Positions 54,301 to 62,981 of a DNA stretch of 63,558 nt are shown piece after piece (within the stretch, counting starts at the first letter, position 1; each line of letters opens with the position of its first letter). The position numbers were made by a program, and so were the translations under genes. The stretch lies in IMG/VR virus record IMGVR_UViG_3300047550_001947, positions 1-63,558 of that record; one strand, 5' to 3'. This stretch comes from a virus. Under the pieces are notes generated by a model that ran no database searches, had not been told where the DNA came from, and worked only from the letters and a program-made list of their open reading frames with translations.

Positions 54301-54669
54301 ATATACACGACCATCAGCACTTTCCATAAAGTGTGTAGCAGGATGAGGCTGACCAGGTATTATTATACTTGGTGTATTAGATTGATACATTCTTTGAACA
54401 AAGTTTAAATCTTTATTCTGATTAAGAATTTTATCAATTTTTCTTTTAGACATTCCACCAAATTGCATTTGTGGATACTCAGTTACATAGTTACCAGGAA
54501 ATGTATAATCTGCTCCTGGCATCATCATCTGACTATTACCTAAGTTATCTACTCCAAGGACTGGATACCCCACCCCTTTCATTGTAATAGAATTAGAGGG
54601 TATAATAGTAACCTCACCAGGGTATGCCCACTGGCCAAGAGAGGATACTATAGGTTTCTTTTTACCCAT
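51370..54669 (-). CDS. Giant virion protein with HExxH protease and GGWLDQY repeats
   Basis: 1099 aa. HEGTHDW at 715-719 with the later DPTEVHARVMELR (possible third ligand) marks a gluzincin-like zinc protease. A basic module (about 185-250) has TDVKTGKPCGRSGKEKGSRP, as in other phage proteins. A repeat [Y/N]GGWL[D/E]xY[Q/K] occurs three times: 358-366, 866-874 and 1091-1099, the last at the extreme C-terminus. Pro/Val-rich linker near 990-1040. Probably a maturation protease or an ejected protein; whether it cuts the giant polyproteins is untested. Confidence 0.65.
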   Translation of the reverse strand: MGKKKPIVSSLGQWAYPGEVTIIPSNSITMKGVGYPVLGVDNLGNSQMMMPGADYTFPGNYVTEYPQMQFGGMSKRKIDKILNQNKDLNFVQRMYQSNTPSIIIPGQPHPATHFMESADGRVYPTVVQMPDGSLQYLGDNAYNYANQTGEYIEFSNDRQARRFAKNYKKGTGVLEEFGKGGLTQWFAEEWTDVKTGKPCGRSGKEKGSRPYPACRPKKRVNETTPKTTSEMSSAEKAKFKREKTSGKRIDYNHKRRQLGGQEDSTMENIAEFFDPTGYTSWDDANRAYNEWKKSNSVLPSMSQALDMFGAVPALGKFVKLKYLDPNSIKTAYKAIPWQKILNAFDTAEDEVSKTKKKYGGWLDQYQSGRFSYTPPSRRAFTTSYQEPVRSTSDNTRVVTPNTNVSDATRAMIADQRAREAAAKRSGVIYAGTPESNYEKAKKAASFVEQEKERTGSASPMSYVLDVVNPATYAFAATDLTGNQLSAIKNLAQGNFQEAGSDLLDASINALTLYPGVSTMKGAIKPLSKFLRATPAQYRAVQQFANNPSIVFSQVPDIQPSASLSNLNKTDIRYLSRELLGEALSGNKNRQAIAEGNAWLKNWIDDPITQAKIDTDLGWIPERNNILKDQFSLGYEQAKSFTPLSKEYPFSEQFKDLFVRNQPHIHSGNSGVSYLHRRDPYSRSIGEMFSNPKLNSSWISRNLSMSKPMRRSTTIHEGTHDWTSDFLLRESGQLDDIKKLYPDKIKEINKNWQSLRDQGINPSTVMGTENANLGYLADPTEVHARVMELRQLLGMTPEQSVMVTPEKAADIIRIIQKPENAKFIDPKFLDVIESDPKKLASLFNRLWATAPIGIGAAGIAQLPEQKNGGWLEEYQIGGVRAPIYTSNLNDPRLRAYNDSAFLYAQTKPVREYPNIFVGSNIVPYKNKTKYIDNSGNRLVSRYPEIKPTHSVLIDNIPVNPIYARPVQPVIYRKPAVPKVYKKLEPISKVVKTPTSVVTSTPIVETILPAPVVEPTKPSLVATNIDMDMYPTGVGMASDYRYGVVLEDGTRKLFNTKKEYDEWKALNNLDVTKAKITQGKGYTTEYYPENKKYGGWLDQYK

Positions 54670-57600
54670 TATCTAAATGATGCTAATAATTTATTGTTGG
54701 CTAATTTAAGGAGAAATTTAGAAGAACCGGAAACCATCTTCTTTAATATCACTCTATTCAAGTAATGTCTAAATTTCTTTCTTTGAGTAGCCCCCTTATT
54801 ATAATTTACATAAGTTGGGTTAATATTCCTAATATAACCGTTAGGTTGAGTGTTCCACATAATGGTTCTTACACCACTAAATTCACCTCTGTCTGCGGTG
54901 ATATCCCAGAATTGATTAAACCTATATTTCTGTTCTTCTTTAGAGAATAGAATATCTATGTTATTAGCATTGATAATAGGATAGTTGTTAGATATATAAG
55001 GATTATTTTTAGGATATAGATTTAACACTAAGTCCCCAGATATCTGTTCTGTATTATAAATAACAGCCTGGTCAAAGTTCTCATCAAGTATATGATGATA
55101 ATCTGTGCAGTTATCTGCATATCTATAACACTCTAATAAATACTCTATGGATCTGGTTGTTGTTACAGTCTGTCCTTGGTTCTGTACATACTCCACTTCA
55201 AATGGATAGTTTACACCATAATAATTACAGAAACTGTCACAGCGCAAGTTATGTTTCCATATACCATTACCTTTAACTGTCATAAAGTATTTCTTACTAG
55301 ACATAGTTAAATTAGGATGCCAGTCATGGAATGATACAAATGCTTTAGACTTAGGATCATAACTTACTGTCCAAGAAGCATCTTCAAAATATACAGGATC
55401 TCCAAGTATAATAGAAAATCCAGGGAATGTTTTAGATGGGAATTGATTAGGAACAGCACCCACTTCAAACTGTCCACGGTACTCTGGTTTTAATCTAAAG
55501 TCACGCTTACAGAAATATATGATTTCATTAATGTTATCATACACTGTCTGACAACCAATACCTATAATAGTGTTATCTAAAATTAAAGGATCTAAGTTTG
55601 GAAAATCTATAAGTAATTTGTAAGGTAAAAATTCTGAGAACCACCACTTCATACCTGATCTAGATATATCCTGTATACCCTGACCAAATGAAAATACTTT
55701 ACCTTGGTTCTGACTCATATAATACAAACCAGCTGGAGTATTTAAAACAGAGAGTCTATTCTGACAACTTCCATATTCAAATTCTCTATCACTATTTACA
55801 AGATTCTGTAAAGGCTGTGCATTAAATAACTGACCGTCCCCAATTGAAAGTTTGGTACCACCATTAAGATCTAATGTTTCAACACCCTGGAATAATATAG
55901 GAGAGTTTCCACTAAGCATTATAATAGCCCCTGTCTTACCAACAGAACGCATACAAACTACCTCAGATTCAAAATCATAATAGTTATTAGCTAAGAACTG
56001 TCTCCAGTTATCTTTTCTTAATTCAAACTGTTGCTGTAAAGAATATATAACCCTTATATCATATGTTGTAAAACATGGTAGATTATTAGGATCATATATT
56101 CTAGGTTGTAAGTTACCCCAAGAAATAAAATTAGTGAAATGCTTACTAATACTTAATGAGTAGTCATACTTGTAATAGTTTACATTCTTAATGTAATCTT
56201 CCCGGAACATCTCATCATAAGCAGTGTAGGTATAAAAGTCATAGTGTCTAGTCCCAGGATTATCATCATGATCTCTAAATGCTAAGTTTATTTCTGACTC
56301 TACATAGAAATCTCTTATCCCTGAGTTAAACAAATACATGTACGCTCTTCTAATACCTAATATTCCAGATGCAAACTTTCTATCAAAATGATGAAAGTCA
56401 TTTGGTAATGCTTGATCATCTCCAAAAACTCCAGATAAAAGATCATAAGATTTATACTTAGTTGTATCCATCCAATATCTTGGATAAGGTAACATGTTGT
56501 ACAATCTATAATCCCATTCTGTATCATCCGGTAGATTACGCATCCACTGTGTAAAGTAGAAGAATGTAGATTTCTCAGTATAACGGTTTACATATACATC
56601 ACCACCAAATGTAGTAGTGGATGTATATCTTATAAGAGGATTAACTGGAGGAAAAATAAGATTAATACAACCAATAGGAATCTGTTGAATATTATCTAAC
56701 TGACCATACAAGTTATCTATATTTAACTTTAATGCAGCATAGTGCGCTGAAGTAATAGAGTTCTGTGTAGTAGTTGGTTCTTTCCAAATATCTGTATCTT
56801 GAGTTCTACCATTCTGACCTCTAGCTATGTGACCTATAGTAAACAAAGTATTGTCTACAACAGATGGATCATTAATAGCATTAGAAGTGTTTAATACAAC
56901 TGTGTTAGCCCGGTATAAATTATTTATTCTAAATACAGATCCACCAATTGTAAAATCTTGAATAGTAGGATCTAAGTAAATAGAATTATTTATATATCTT
57001 CTTCTCTCTCCTACAGGAGATGGAATAAAGTTCTTATAGAATCCATGAGAGATATACTGATAAGCAAACTGTCTTCTTTTTAATGTGGATTCAAGAGCAC
57101 TAATTACTAGCTGTGTACTTTCTAAGTAATAATAAGAGAATAATGTAACATATCCTACAGCAGCAGCAAGAGCTCCAGTTATTGCTCCAACAAAAGGACC
57201 ACCACTACCTGTACCTACAGCTCCACCTAAACTAGAAAATAAACCAAGAGTTGGAAGAACTTTAGCTGCAACTTCAGCAGCATTACCACCAAGAATTGTA
57301 GATGCAGAACCAGCAAATCCAATTGCAATACCACTCATGTTTGCAAGAATCATTGCGGTATCTGTAATAAATCTATCTTTAGGATGATTATCTACAGGTC
57401 TAAAGTTTCCAACAACAGCACCATTAATTTCTCCATAAATTTTTAATTCTGGAGCAGCTAAGAAAGGATTGCGGAAAGTTGTTTCAGGTGAGTGAAAAGA
57501 AAATGTATCCCTTCTTACTCCATCAAACAATTGTACATCTACAGCACTTAAGCCGGTAGAATCATACTTATCTTTATCTCTGTATGCTCCTCCTTTAGTC

Positions 57601-59363
57601 TGTCTAATCTTTGGTAGTGATGCTTTATCTCTTCCCAAGAATGGATCATGATCTAAAAAGTTGTAAGGATAGTTTACATACAATCCTGTAGCACTTGAGA
57701 TGTCATCAGGAATATCATATTCCCGCATATTATTAAGAAGACCTTTGGCAACAATTGTTCTGTTACCTTCTCTTGATCCTCTTAATATTTCATACCCAAT
57801 TATATTAGTGATGTAATTTCCATTACTATCAACAGGAAACTCTATATCTGAAAACTCTACGCCTAAGATTATAATCTTATTATTTGTAGGATTATAGTTT
57901 GGAATAATAATATCATCAGGCATCTTATGATGTCTAATGTTCTTACCACAAAGATCTGCCCATTGATCTGGTTTATTATCAGGATACTTTTCTGTAGACT
58001 GCCAATAGGCCATGTTACCTCTTGCAACAATCACACCTCCGTCATCTGTAATACCACCAGCAGGAACAATAGTAGCAGTATTAGTTGTTTGCCACACTTG
58101 TTCTGGACCAAGTTGTGCTAAATGATCAGGTCCTGAGTCATTTAAAAGTTCTGAAGGTAAAGCTTGTCTACCGGGTATATGATAACTAGCAGATTTTACA
58201 CCAGTGTTATACACCCATCTAATAAAGAATGTATAAACCTCATCTCTTAAAAATGATGGTTTATTACCACCCTTATAGTAATATTCTGCTGGATACTCTA
58301 CACCAATCCAGTTAGCTTTTATTTTATTAGCTAACGGTTGGTAGTTAAAGTCTTCATAAGTACTTGGTTTTACTCTAATTAAATACTCATTAACATTATA
58401 CATACCACCTGATTTCTCATATGCAGGAGTACGTAAAGGTATTTGTTCTAATGGAACAGATGGTAAACTATTAAGAATAGCATCTATTCCTATGCTTGTT
58501 GTAGATGTAGAATAGTTTCCAATTTTTCTAGCTACTGCTTGCTGATTAACATAAGCAATTATAACTAATTCAAATTCATCATAATCAGCATCTAGATTCT
58601 CAAGTATAACATCAAGAGTGCCATTAGCATTCTCGTGTGTCCACAAAGGTTGTATGTTAGATATTGCAATATAATCTGTAACCCTTATTCCATTTACAGA
58701 GTATGCAATAACTGCTTGATATGATCCGTTGTAAAGAGTACCAAGACCCACACCCTTCTGTAATTTTATACAAGGTGTTTGTATTAGCTGTGCAAGTCTT
58801 AATTTATCACAATCAATAGTGCTAAGATTTTTTCTGGTTTTACAACCATCAATATAATACTCTATATATTCATAAGGAACACCCTCCCATTCTCCAACAG
58901 GATATGGCCAGTTTTCTTCCTTACCAATATTCATTGTTCTGGAAGGATTGTTTCCATCATCCCAGTACAACTGCCAAGTACAGTCAGAGTTATATTTTGC
59001 TACCCCTATAACCGGGTATGATTTTAAAAACTTAAGACAAGTGCGGCCTACTTCATTATAGATTGTATAATACTGGCAAGTTTCTTCATCAAATAAACCT
59101 ATCTCAGAATTTATATCATCTGTAGAATAAATGGCCCATTTACCATTAGATAAATAAACAGTTCCTATAATATCATAGGGAGCTGCAGAACAAAATAAAG
59201 TTGATGGTTCATTACCTAACACACCTATATCACCGGCAGGAGAATTATTAACAGCATTTCTAGCATGTGTCCAGTTTCCTTCTGGCACATAGGTATCATT
59301 GACATCCTTTAGAAGTCCTTTGTTAAATATCTCGGTGTGAATTAAACTTGTCTTATTATCCAT
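54669..59363 (-). CDS. Tail stabilization protein (P22 gp10-like, crAss type)
   Basis: 1564 aa. The N-terminus TEIFNKGLLKDVNDTYVPEG then NWTHARNAVNNSPAG is the hallmark start of the crAss-like stabilization proteins related to P22 gp10. Mostly beta-rich with many aromatic residues. A hydrophobic Gly/Ala stretch lies around 670-730 (AAAVGYVTLFSYYYLES). It follows the tail adaptor genes in the order seen in other crAss-like phages. It would plug or stabilise the tail tube below the portal. The homology is recalled, not searched. Confidence 0.75.
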   Translation of the reverse strand: MDNKTSLIHTEIFNKGLLKDVNDTYVPEGNWTHARNAVNNSPAGDIGVLGNEPSTLFCSAAPYDIIGTVYLSNGKWAIYSTDDINSEIGLFDEETCQYYTIYNEVGRTCLKFLKSYPVIGVAKYNSDCTWQLYWDDGNNPSRTMNIGKEENWPYPVGEWEGVPYEYIEYYIDGCKTRKNLSTIDCDKLRLAQLIQTPCIKLQKGVGLGTLYNGSYQAVIAYSVNGIRVTDYIAISNIQPLWTHENANGTLDVILENLDADYDEFELVIIAYVNQQAVARKIGNYSTSTTSIGIDAILNSLPSVPLEQIPLRTPAYEKSGGMYNVNEYLIRVKPSTYEDFNYQPLANKIKANWIGVEYPAEYYYKGGNKPSFLRDEVYTFFIRWVYNTGVKSASYHIPGRQALPSELLNDSGPDHLAQLGPEQVWQTTNTATIVPAGGITDDGGVIVARGNMAYWQSTEKYPDNKPDQWADLCGKNIRHHKMPDDIIIPNYNPTNNKIIILGVEFSDIEFPVDSNGNYITNIIGYEILRGSREGNRTIVAKGLLNNMREYDIPDDISSATGLYVNYPYNFLDHDPFLGRDKASLPKIRQTKGGAYRDKDKYDSTGLSAVDVQLFDGVRRDTFSFHSPETTFRNPFLAAPELKIYGEINGAVVGNFRPVDNHPKDRFITDTAMILANMSGIAIGFAGSASTILGGNAAEVAAKVLPTLGLFSSLGGAVGTGSGGPFVGAITGALAAAVGYVTLFSYYYLESTQLVISALESTLKRRQFAYQYISHGFYKNFIPSPVGERRRYINNSIYLDPTIQDFTIGGSVFRINNLYRANTVVLNTSNAINDPSVVDNTLFTIGHIARGQNGRTQDTDIWKEPTTTQNSITSAHYAALKLNIDNLYGQLDNIQQIPIGCINLIFPPVNPLIRYTSTTTFGGDVYVNRYTEKSTFFYFTQWMRNLPDDTEWDYRLYNMLPYPRYWMDTTKYKSYDLLSGVFGDDQALPNDFHHFDRKFASGILGIRRAYMYLFNSGIRDFYVESEINLAFRDHDDNPGTRHYDFYTYTAYDEMFREDYIKNVNYYKYDYSLSISKHFTNFISWGNLQPRIYDPNNLPCFTTYDIRVIYSLQQQFELRKDNWRQFLANNYYDFESEVVCMRSVGKTGAIIMLSGNSPILFQGVETLDLNGGTKLSIGDGQLFNAQPLQNLVNSDREFEYGSCQNRLSVLNTPAGLYYMSQNQGKVFSFGQGIQDISRSGMKWWFSEFLPYKLLIDFPNLDPLILDNTIIGIGCQTVYDNINEIIYFCKRDFRLKPEYRGQFEVGAVPNQFPSKTFPGFSIILGDPVYFEDASWTVSYDPKSKAFVSFHDWHPNLTMSSKKYFMTVKGNGIWKHNLRCDSFCNYYGVNYPFEVEYVQNQGQTVTTTRSIEYLLECYRYADNCTDYHHILDENFDQAVIYNTEQISGDLVLNLYPKNNPYISNNYPIINANNIDILFSKEEQKYRFNQFWDITADRGEFSGVRTIMWNTQPNGYIRNINPTYVNYNKGATQRKKFRHYLNRVILKKMVSGSSKFLLKLANNKLLASFR

Positions 59364-60325
59364 TATCTCCAGCTATTATAATTGTAACTGCGAAACATAT
59401 CATAATAAAGCCCGTACATAGCTTTACGGTTCATAGCATGCATCTTCTGCATCTCTAAGAAGTCAGGAGTGTTTACAAGAGATAAAGCATTGTTTCTAGC
59501 AGCTCTATATCTCTGCTCAATAAGATTTAATTTTTGAACTACATCTTCTCCATTCATGTATAAATTTTCAAGAATACGCTGCTTTAAAGCATACTCATAG
59601 TATTCATTCACTGTAGGATTATCCAACACTAATAAATTACCTTCTTCATCTTCTAAAGCTCCTTGATAGTTTACATACACTTTTCCAGAATCTAGATTCA
59701 TCATTAAGAATCCATTCTTTAAAGTTGCAAGAAAAGGTGACTCCCATCTTGTATTAGGACAGTCACAGGATATAGTTTTAGAATTTGAATTTAATTTAAT
59801 TGGGGCCCTTACTTCATAGTTCCTTGTTTCATACATAGTCTTCTGGATAATCTGATACGTAGTACCACATTGTGTAAGACATGTATTACAAGTTGAAGGA
59901 ATAGTTGGAGTGGGTACAACATTAGTTACGCAGCTAGGACATGTTCCTGGAATAACTGTAGTTGTAGAAGTACCACAGTTATTATTACCACAGCTACAAG
60001 GGTCATTACACTCTTGTGATGGAATAACAACTTGATCTTCTCTATGAGTTCCAGATATAGCCGGTTGAGTAATGCTATACTCACCACAAAGCAATGCATA
60101 GTTTAATACATAGAAATCATCAGGAAGTCTAACTTTTCTATGGCTAATATCTAGCACTACTTGCTTGGTCATAAATATTCTCAAGCCTAAATCATAGTTT
60201 ACTCTCTGTACAACTTTGATTAATTGCTGAGGCTCTATCATGTTCTCTAATGCATACATAGAGAAATCTACAGAGACATCCTCCAATAATTCATTAAAGG
60301 TCCTATATTTTAATTCTGTAAGCAT
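59363..60325 (-). CDS. Tail tubular/adaptor protein (P22 gp4-like)
   Basis: 320 aa. N-terminal RTFNELLEDVSVDFSMYALE and VQRVNYDLGLRIF, then VRLPDDFYVLNYAL, fit the adaptor/tail-tubular proteins of podoviruses. A central Cys-rich region (residues about 105-150, many CxxC and CGxxxC) is unusual and may bind metal or form disulfides. The C-terminal helices (YRAARNNALSLVNTPDFLEMQ) would contact the portal or neighbouring ring. Located between another ring protein and the gp10-like gene. Function by gene order and fold pattern. Confidence 0.65.
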   Translation of the reverse strand: MLTELKYRTFNELLEDVSVDFSMYALENMIEPQQLIKVVQRVNYDLGLRIFMTKQVVLDISHRKVRLPDDFYVLNYALLCGEYSITQPAISGTHREDQVVIPSQECNDPCSCGNNNCGTSTTTVIPGTCPSCVTNVVPTPTIPSTCNTCLTQCGTTYQIIQKTMYETRNYEVRAPIKLNSNSKTISCDCPNTRWESPFLATLKNGFLMMNLDSGKVYVNYQGALEDEEGNLLVLDNPTVNEYYEYALKQRILENLYMNGEDVVQKLNLIEQRYRAARNNALSLVNTPDFLEMQKMHAMNRKAMYGLYYDMFRSYNYNSWR

Positions 60326-60987
60326 TATCTATTTGGATTAATGTTGTCATCACTTAGATCTGTAGGAATTGACAACCTAGCTCCTAGATCTTTAATAACC
60401 ATGGCTTCGGCTTCAGCTAATAAAAATTCAGGAACACCAATAAGGTTATCCTGCCTTCTTATACATTCATTAACTTCACCATCTGCAACTTTCTCAGTAA
60501 AGATACCTTCAATCTTTATAGCATCCCATTCTAAATTAGGCATGTATAGATATCCATTTAAATACCAAAAGTATTTAAACTTGTTATACTTAAAGCCTTT
60601 AGTTTTAGTCATGCTAGTGTACTGACCGGGAGTTGTAATGTACAACTCTTCAGAACCATCAATAGATGATACAGTTCTGATAAGAGGTCCCCAGTAACCT
60701 TCCATAAAAGTGGGAAGCTTCTCTTTTGTTCTTCTAATAGTACATCCTGACTTTATACCAGCGCAGCATGCTTCTATCTTATCCACTTCAATAAGTTCTA
60801 GACAGTCCATTGTCTGCCATATAGAACTAAACTTCATCAACTTATTCTGAGAATCTTGTCTCCTCATTAATAGCTGAGAGTACTTGATTAATACACTATA
60901 TACGTATCTGTCAGTTAAAAAGGCATCTTGTCTTACTGCCTTTAACTGATTTTTTATACGTGAGATAGTTGTTCCAATTGTTACCAT
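60325..60987 (-). CDS. Ring/head-tail connector protein
   Basis: 220 aa. N-terminal helices (ISRIKNQLKAVRQDAFLTDR, VYSVLIKYSQLLMRRQ) and a beta-rich middle (FKYFWYLNGYLYMPNLEW) with a helical end (PEFLLAEAEAMVIKDLG). This helix-sheet-helix layout is typical of podovirus adaptor proteins. It lies immediately upstream of the tail tubular gene, overlapping its start by one base. The specific ring identity cannot be told from sequence. Confidence 0.6.
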   Translation of the reverse strand: MVTIGTTISRIKNQLKAVRQDAFLTDRYVYSVLIKYSQLLMRRQDSQNKLMKFSSIWQTMDCLELIEVDKIEACCAGIKSGCTIRRTKEKLPTFMEGYWGPLIRTVSSIDGSEELYITTPGQYTSMTKTKGFKYNKFKYFWYLNGYLYMPNLEWDAIKIEGIFTEKVADGEVNECIRRQDNLIGVPEFLLAEAEAMVIKDLGARLSIPTDLSDDNINPNR

Positions 60988-60989
60988 TT

Positions 60990-61574
60990 TTAATTAAATT
61001 CAAATTCATCATATAGTTCAAGTATATTCTTTTGCATCTTCTTAGCTGATAGTTTCCGCATCTCTTTTCCAAACATTTCAGAAACTTTCTTATAAGAGTC
61101 AACTGCAATATACTTCTGCCAAACCTTTGGATATTCAGCAGCCACTGATCTCTTGAATTGTCTTATTGCCTGAAAACCCCAGAGTTCTCTATTGGCAAAC
61201 TTATATTTTGTCTGGTAATTTGTATAGAAGATTTTTGCTAACTTAGAATCAGATTCAAGGTTTCTATTTTTAATCTCCTGGCTATGCTTTACAGATAAGC
61301 CATAGTTTACATTAGTATCCTTGTTAAAGTCACATGTTCCTATGAACACGTAACCTAGATTCTCTGGTAGCTCTACACCATCCCTATTCTCAATTACCTG
61401 TTTCCATATATTCTCATTAAATGTATAGACTATCTTTTTAATAGTGCTATCATCTAATGATGACAATTCTGGATGCTTCTCTCTAAAATCCTTAAAGAAT
61501 TCCTTTGATAAAATTCTTTTAACAGGTTTTCTTAGTCTAGAAGCATTCAAGTCAGGAGCCTTATATCCTTTCAT
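60990..61574 (-). CDS. IHF/HU-fold-like conserved crAss protein
   Basis: 194 aa. FNENIWKQVIENRDGVELPE then LGYVFIGTCDFN resembles the HU/IHF helix-helix-strand start (GDKVQLIGFGTF), and later FANRELWGFQAIRQFKRSV resembles the C-terminal HU helix. crAss-like phages are reported to encode IHF-like proteins next to their tail genes; this is my basis. It could bend DNA for packaging or act in late transcription. Low to moderate confidence in the fold, better for the conserved position. Confidence 0.5.
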   Translation of the reverse strand: MKGYKAPDLNASRLRKPVKRILSKEFFKDFREKHPELSSLDDSTIKKIVYTFNENIWKQVIENRDGVELPENLGYVFIGTCDFNKDTNVNYGLSVKHSQEIKNRNLESDSKLAKIFYTNYQTKYKFANRELWGFQAIRQFKRSVAAEYPKVWQKYIAVDSYKKVSEMFGKEMRKLSAKKMQKNILELYDEFEFN

Positions 61575-61613
61575 AGCTTGACTACATTAATAAGATACAA
61601 AAAAATAACCAGA

Positions 61614-62819
61614 TTAGTTACAGTTATAAACAAACTCTGCAATCTTACCATCTACAAAATTATGAATATCAATGATTGCTGATCTTTTGTTACCTGTAAA
61701 CTTATTATGATAATGATAGTAATCTATTTTAGATAAACTTGGAAGAATCTTTGTAGTAAAGCCATGTACCTCATTATCAGTGATATACTCAGTAGTTTTC
61801 TTTTTATGATAGTGACCGGTATATAAAGTTCTGTAAGATGTAAAACCCCATTCTTCTGGAAACTCTGTAGCATATACTACTGGTGAATTCTTTGTACTTA
61901 CATCACCGTGTTCAAATGCAAATAAATTTTTACCATACATCACCACTTTTCTTTCAGAGTATTCTACATCCCATATAATATTCTCCTCCTGAATTGCTTT
62001 AGATAAAGCATGTGCTAAGTGATAACTACTTATTCTATCATGGTTGCCTGGAATATAAACTATATGTAGTTCTTTACAGATAGTTTTTAAAAAACGAATG
62101 CCCCGGTATAGGGCATCAAAAGCTTGTTTGTATGTATCTGCAGCAGTCATTCCATTCTCTATAACAGTTCCGGAAGTTGTGGTGCCAGAGAATGTATCCA
62201 TGTTTAATATATCACCACCTAGTACATATATAAGTTTATCTAATTTATATATACAGTTTGTTTGAGAACAAAGATGTATTAGAGCTTTAAAGTAATCATT
62301 ATCTACATCTTCATTACCTAACTTACCAAAGTGTATATCTTGTAATGATAACACGCCACATACCGGAGTATTATTACTCTCATATTTTACATTAATTGGT
62401 TTATAGTTAGGTTTAAAGTTCTTAATAACATCTTTAATATAATCCTCTTCTTTTGGTGCTATCCTTGTAACTAATGCAGATATTAACCACTTATCATTTT
62501 TTTCTTTATTCCAGTATTGAGATAGTTTCCATTGGTTTGTATCTATTCCTAGTATCTCTATAATTTCCTCTGCTGTTTTAGGATTAACAGATACTAATTT
62601 CTCTATTTTTCCGGTACCTTTATCTAAATCATATGATTCAGAATTTAATTTTTCAGTATTATCAGGAGTGTATTTTAATTTTTTAGATTTAAAACCTAAT
62701 TGTTTTTTTATCTTTAAATATTCATCCAAAGTAATACCAATCCTTCGTGCACACTCAGCATTAGATAGCTTCCAGCTTCTACTTTTTGCTACCCTATCTT
62801 TTAATTCTTGTGAGTACAT
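61614..62819 (-). CDS. Calcineurin-like metallophosphoesterase with N-terminal HTH
   Basis: 401 aa. The metal-binding motifs are in order: DIHFGKLG, GGDILN, PGNHDR, FEHGD and GHYHKK. The N-terminal 40 residues (LSNAECARRIGITLDEYLKI) look like a helix-turn-helix. It is the first gene of the late operon, with a good Bacteroidota promoter 16 bases upstream of its ATG. Substrates of such phage phosphoesterases include nucleic acids and nucleotides; which one applies here is unknown. Confidence 0.85.
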   Translation of the reverse strand: MYSQELKDRVAKSRSWKLSNAECARRIGITLDEYLKIKKQLGFKSKKLKYTPDNTEKLNSESYDLDKGTGKIEKLVSVNPKTAEEIIEILGIDTNQWKLSQYWNKEKNDKWLISALVTRIAPKEEDYIKDVIKNFKPNYKPINVKYESNNTPVCGVLSLQDIHFGKLGNEDVDNDYFKALIHLCSQTNCIYKLDKLIYVLGGDILNMDTFSGTTTSGTVIENGMTAADTYKQAFDALYRGIRFLKTICKELHIVYIPGNHDRISSYHLAHALSKAIQEENIIWDVEYSERKVVMYGKNLFAFEHGDVSTKNSPVVYATEFPEEWGFTSYRTLYTGHYHKKKTTEYITDNEVHGFTTKILPSLSKIDYYHYHNKFTGNKRSAIIDIHNFVDGKIAEFVYNCN

Positions 62820-62835
62820 GTAGTAATTGTTTAAT

Positions 62836-62865
62836 CAAATTTAGTAAAAATACTTTATAATCAAA
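62836..62865 (-). promoter_or_regulatory. Late promoter (Bacteroidota type) of the virion operon
   Basis: On the minus strand TTTG (62865-62862), an 18-base spacer, then TAAATTTG (62843-62836), the full -33/-7 pattern of Bacteroidota housekeeping promoters. The ATG of the metallophosphoesterase follows after 16 bases. Best promoter in the window. Confidence 0.75.
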
Positions 62866-62869
62866 TTAT

Positions 62870-62903
62870 TATAAAATAAACCCCAGCTTTTTACACTGGG
62901 GTT
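62870..62903 (-). terminator. Rho-independent terminator of the nucleotidyltransferase operon
   Basis: On the minus strand, CCCCAG/CTGGGG (62901-62896 with 62886-62881), extendable to 8 bp with flanking A-T pairs, followed by a T-rich tail (TTTATTTTATAAT). It separates the upstream pair of genes from the late promoter. Confidence 0.8.
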
Positions 62904-62970
62904 CACTTGAAGGATGAAAACCAACAAATCCTTCTGTACTTGTACAGTAATAATATAATACAGTTGGTTT
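62881..62970 (-). ncRNA. Candidate structured 3' RNA with pseudoknot
   Basis: Minus-strand reading: AAACCAAC (62970-62963), hairpin CTGTAC-AA-GTACAG (62947-62934), hairpin AAGGAT / ATCCTT (62933-62928 with 62915-62910), whose 12-base loop contains GTTGGTTT (62925-62918), exactly complementary to AAACCAAC. The terminator hairpin follows. This would be a compact pseudoknot ending in a terminator, downstream of the DUF2061 gene. Could be a stable 3'-derived small RNA. By-eye folding. Confidence 0.45.
62910..62926 (+). repeat. 17-base element shared with 12571-12587
   Basis: AAGGATGAAAACCAACA on the plus strand, one base different from the 12571 element. Here it forms one arm and the loop of the candidate pseudoknot; at 12571 it sits before a terminator without the partner arm. 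Confidence 0.5.
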
Positions 62971-62981
62971 AATAAAGCAAG

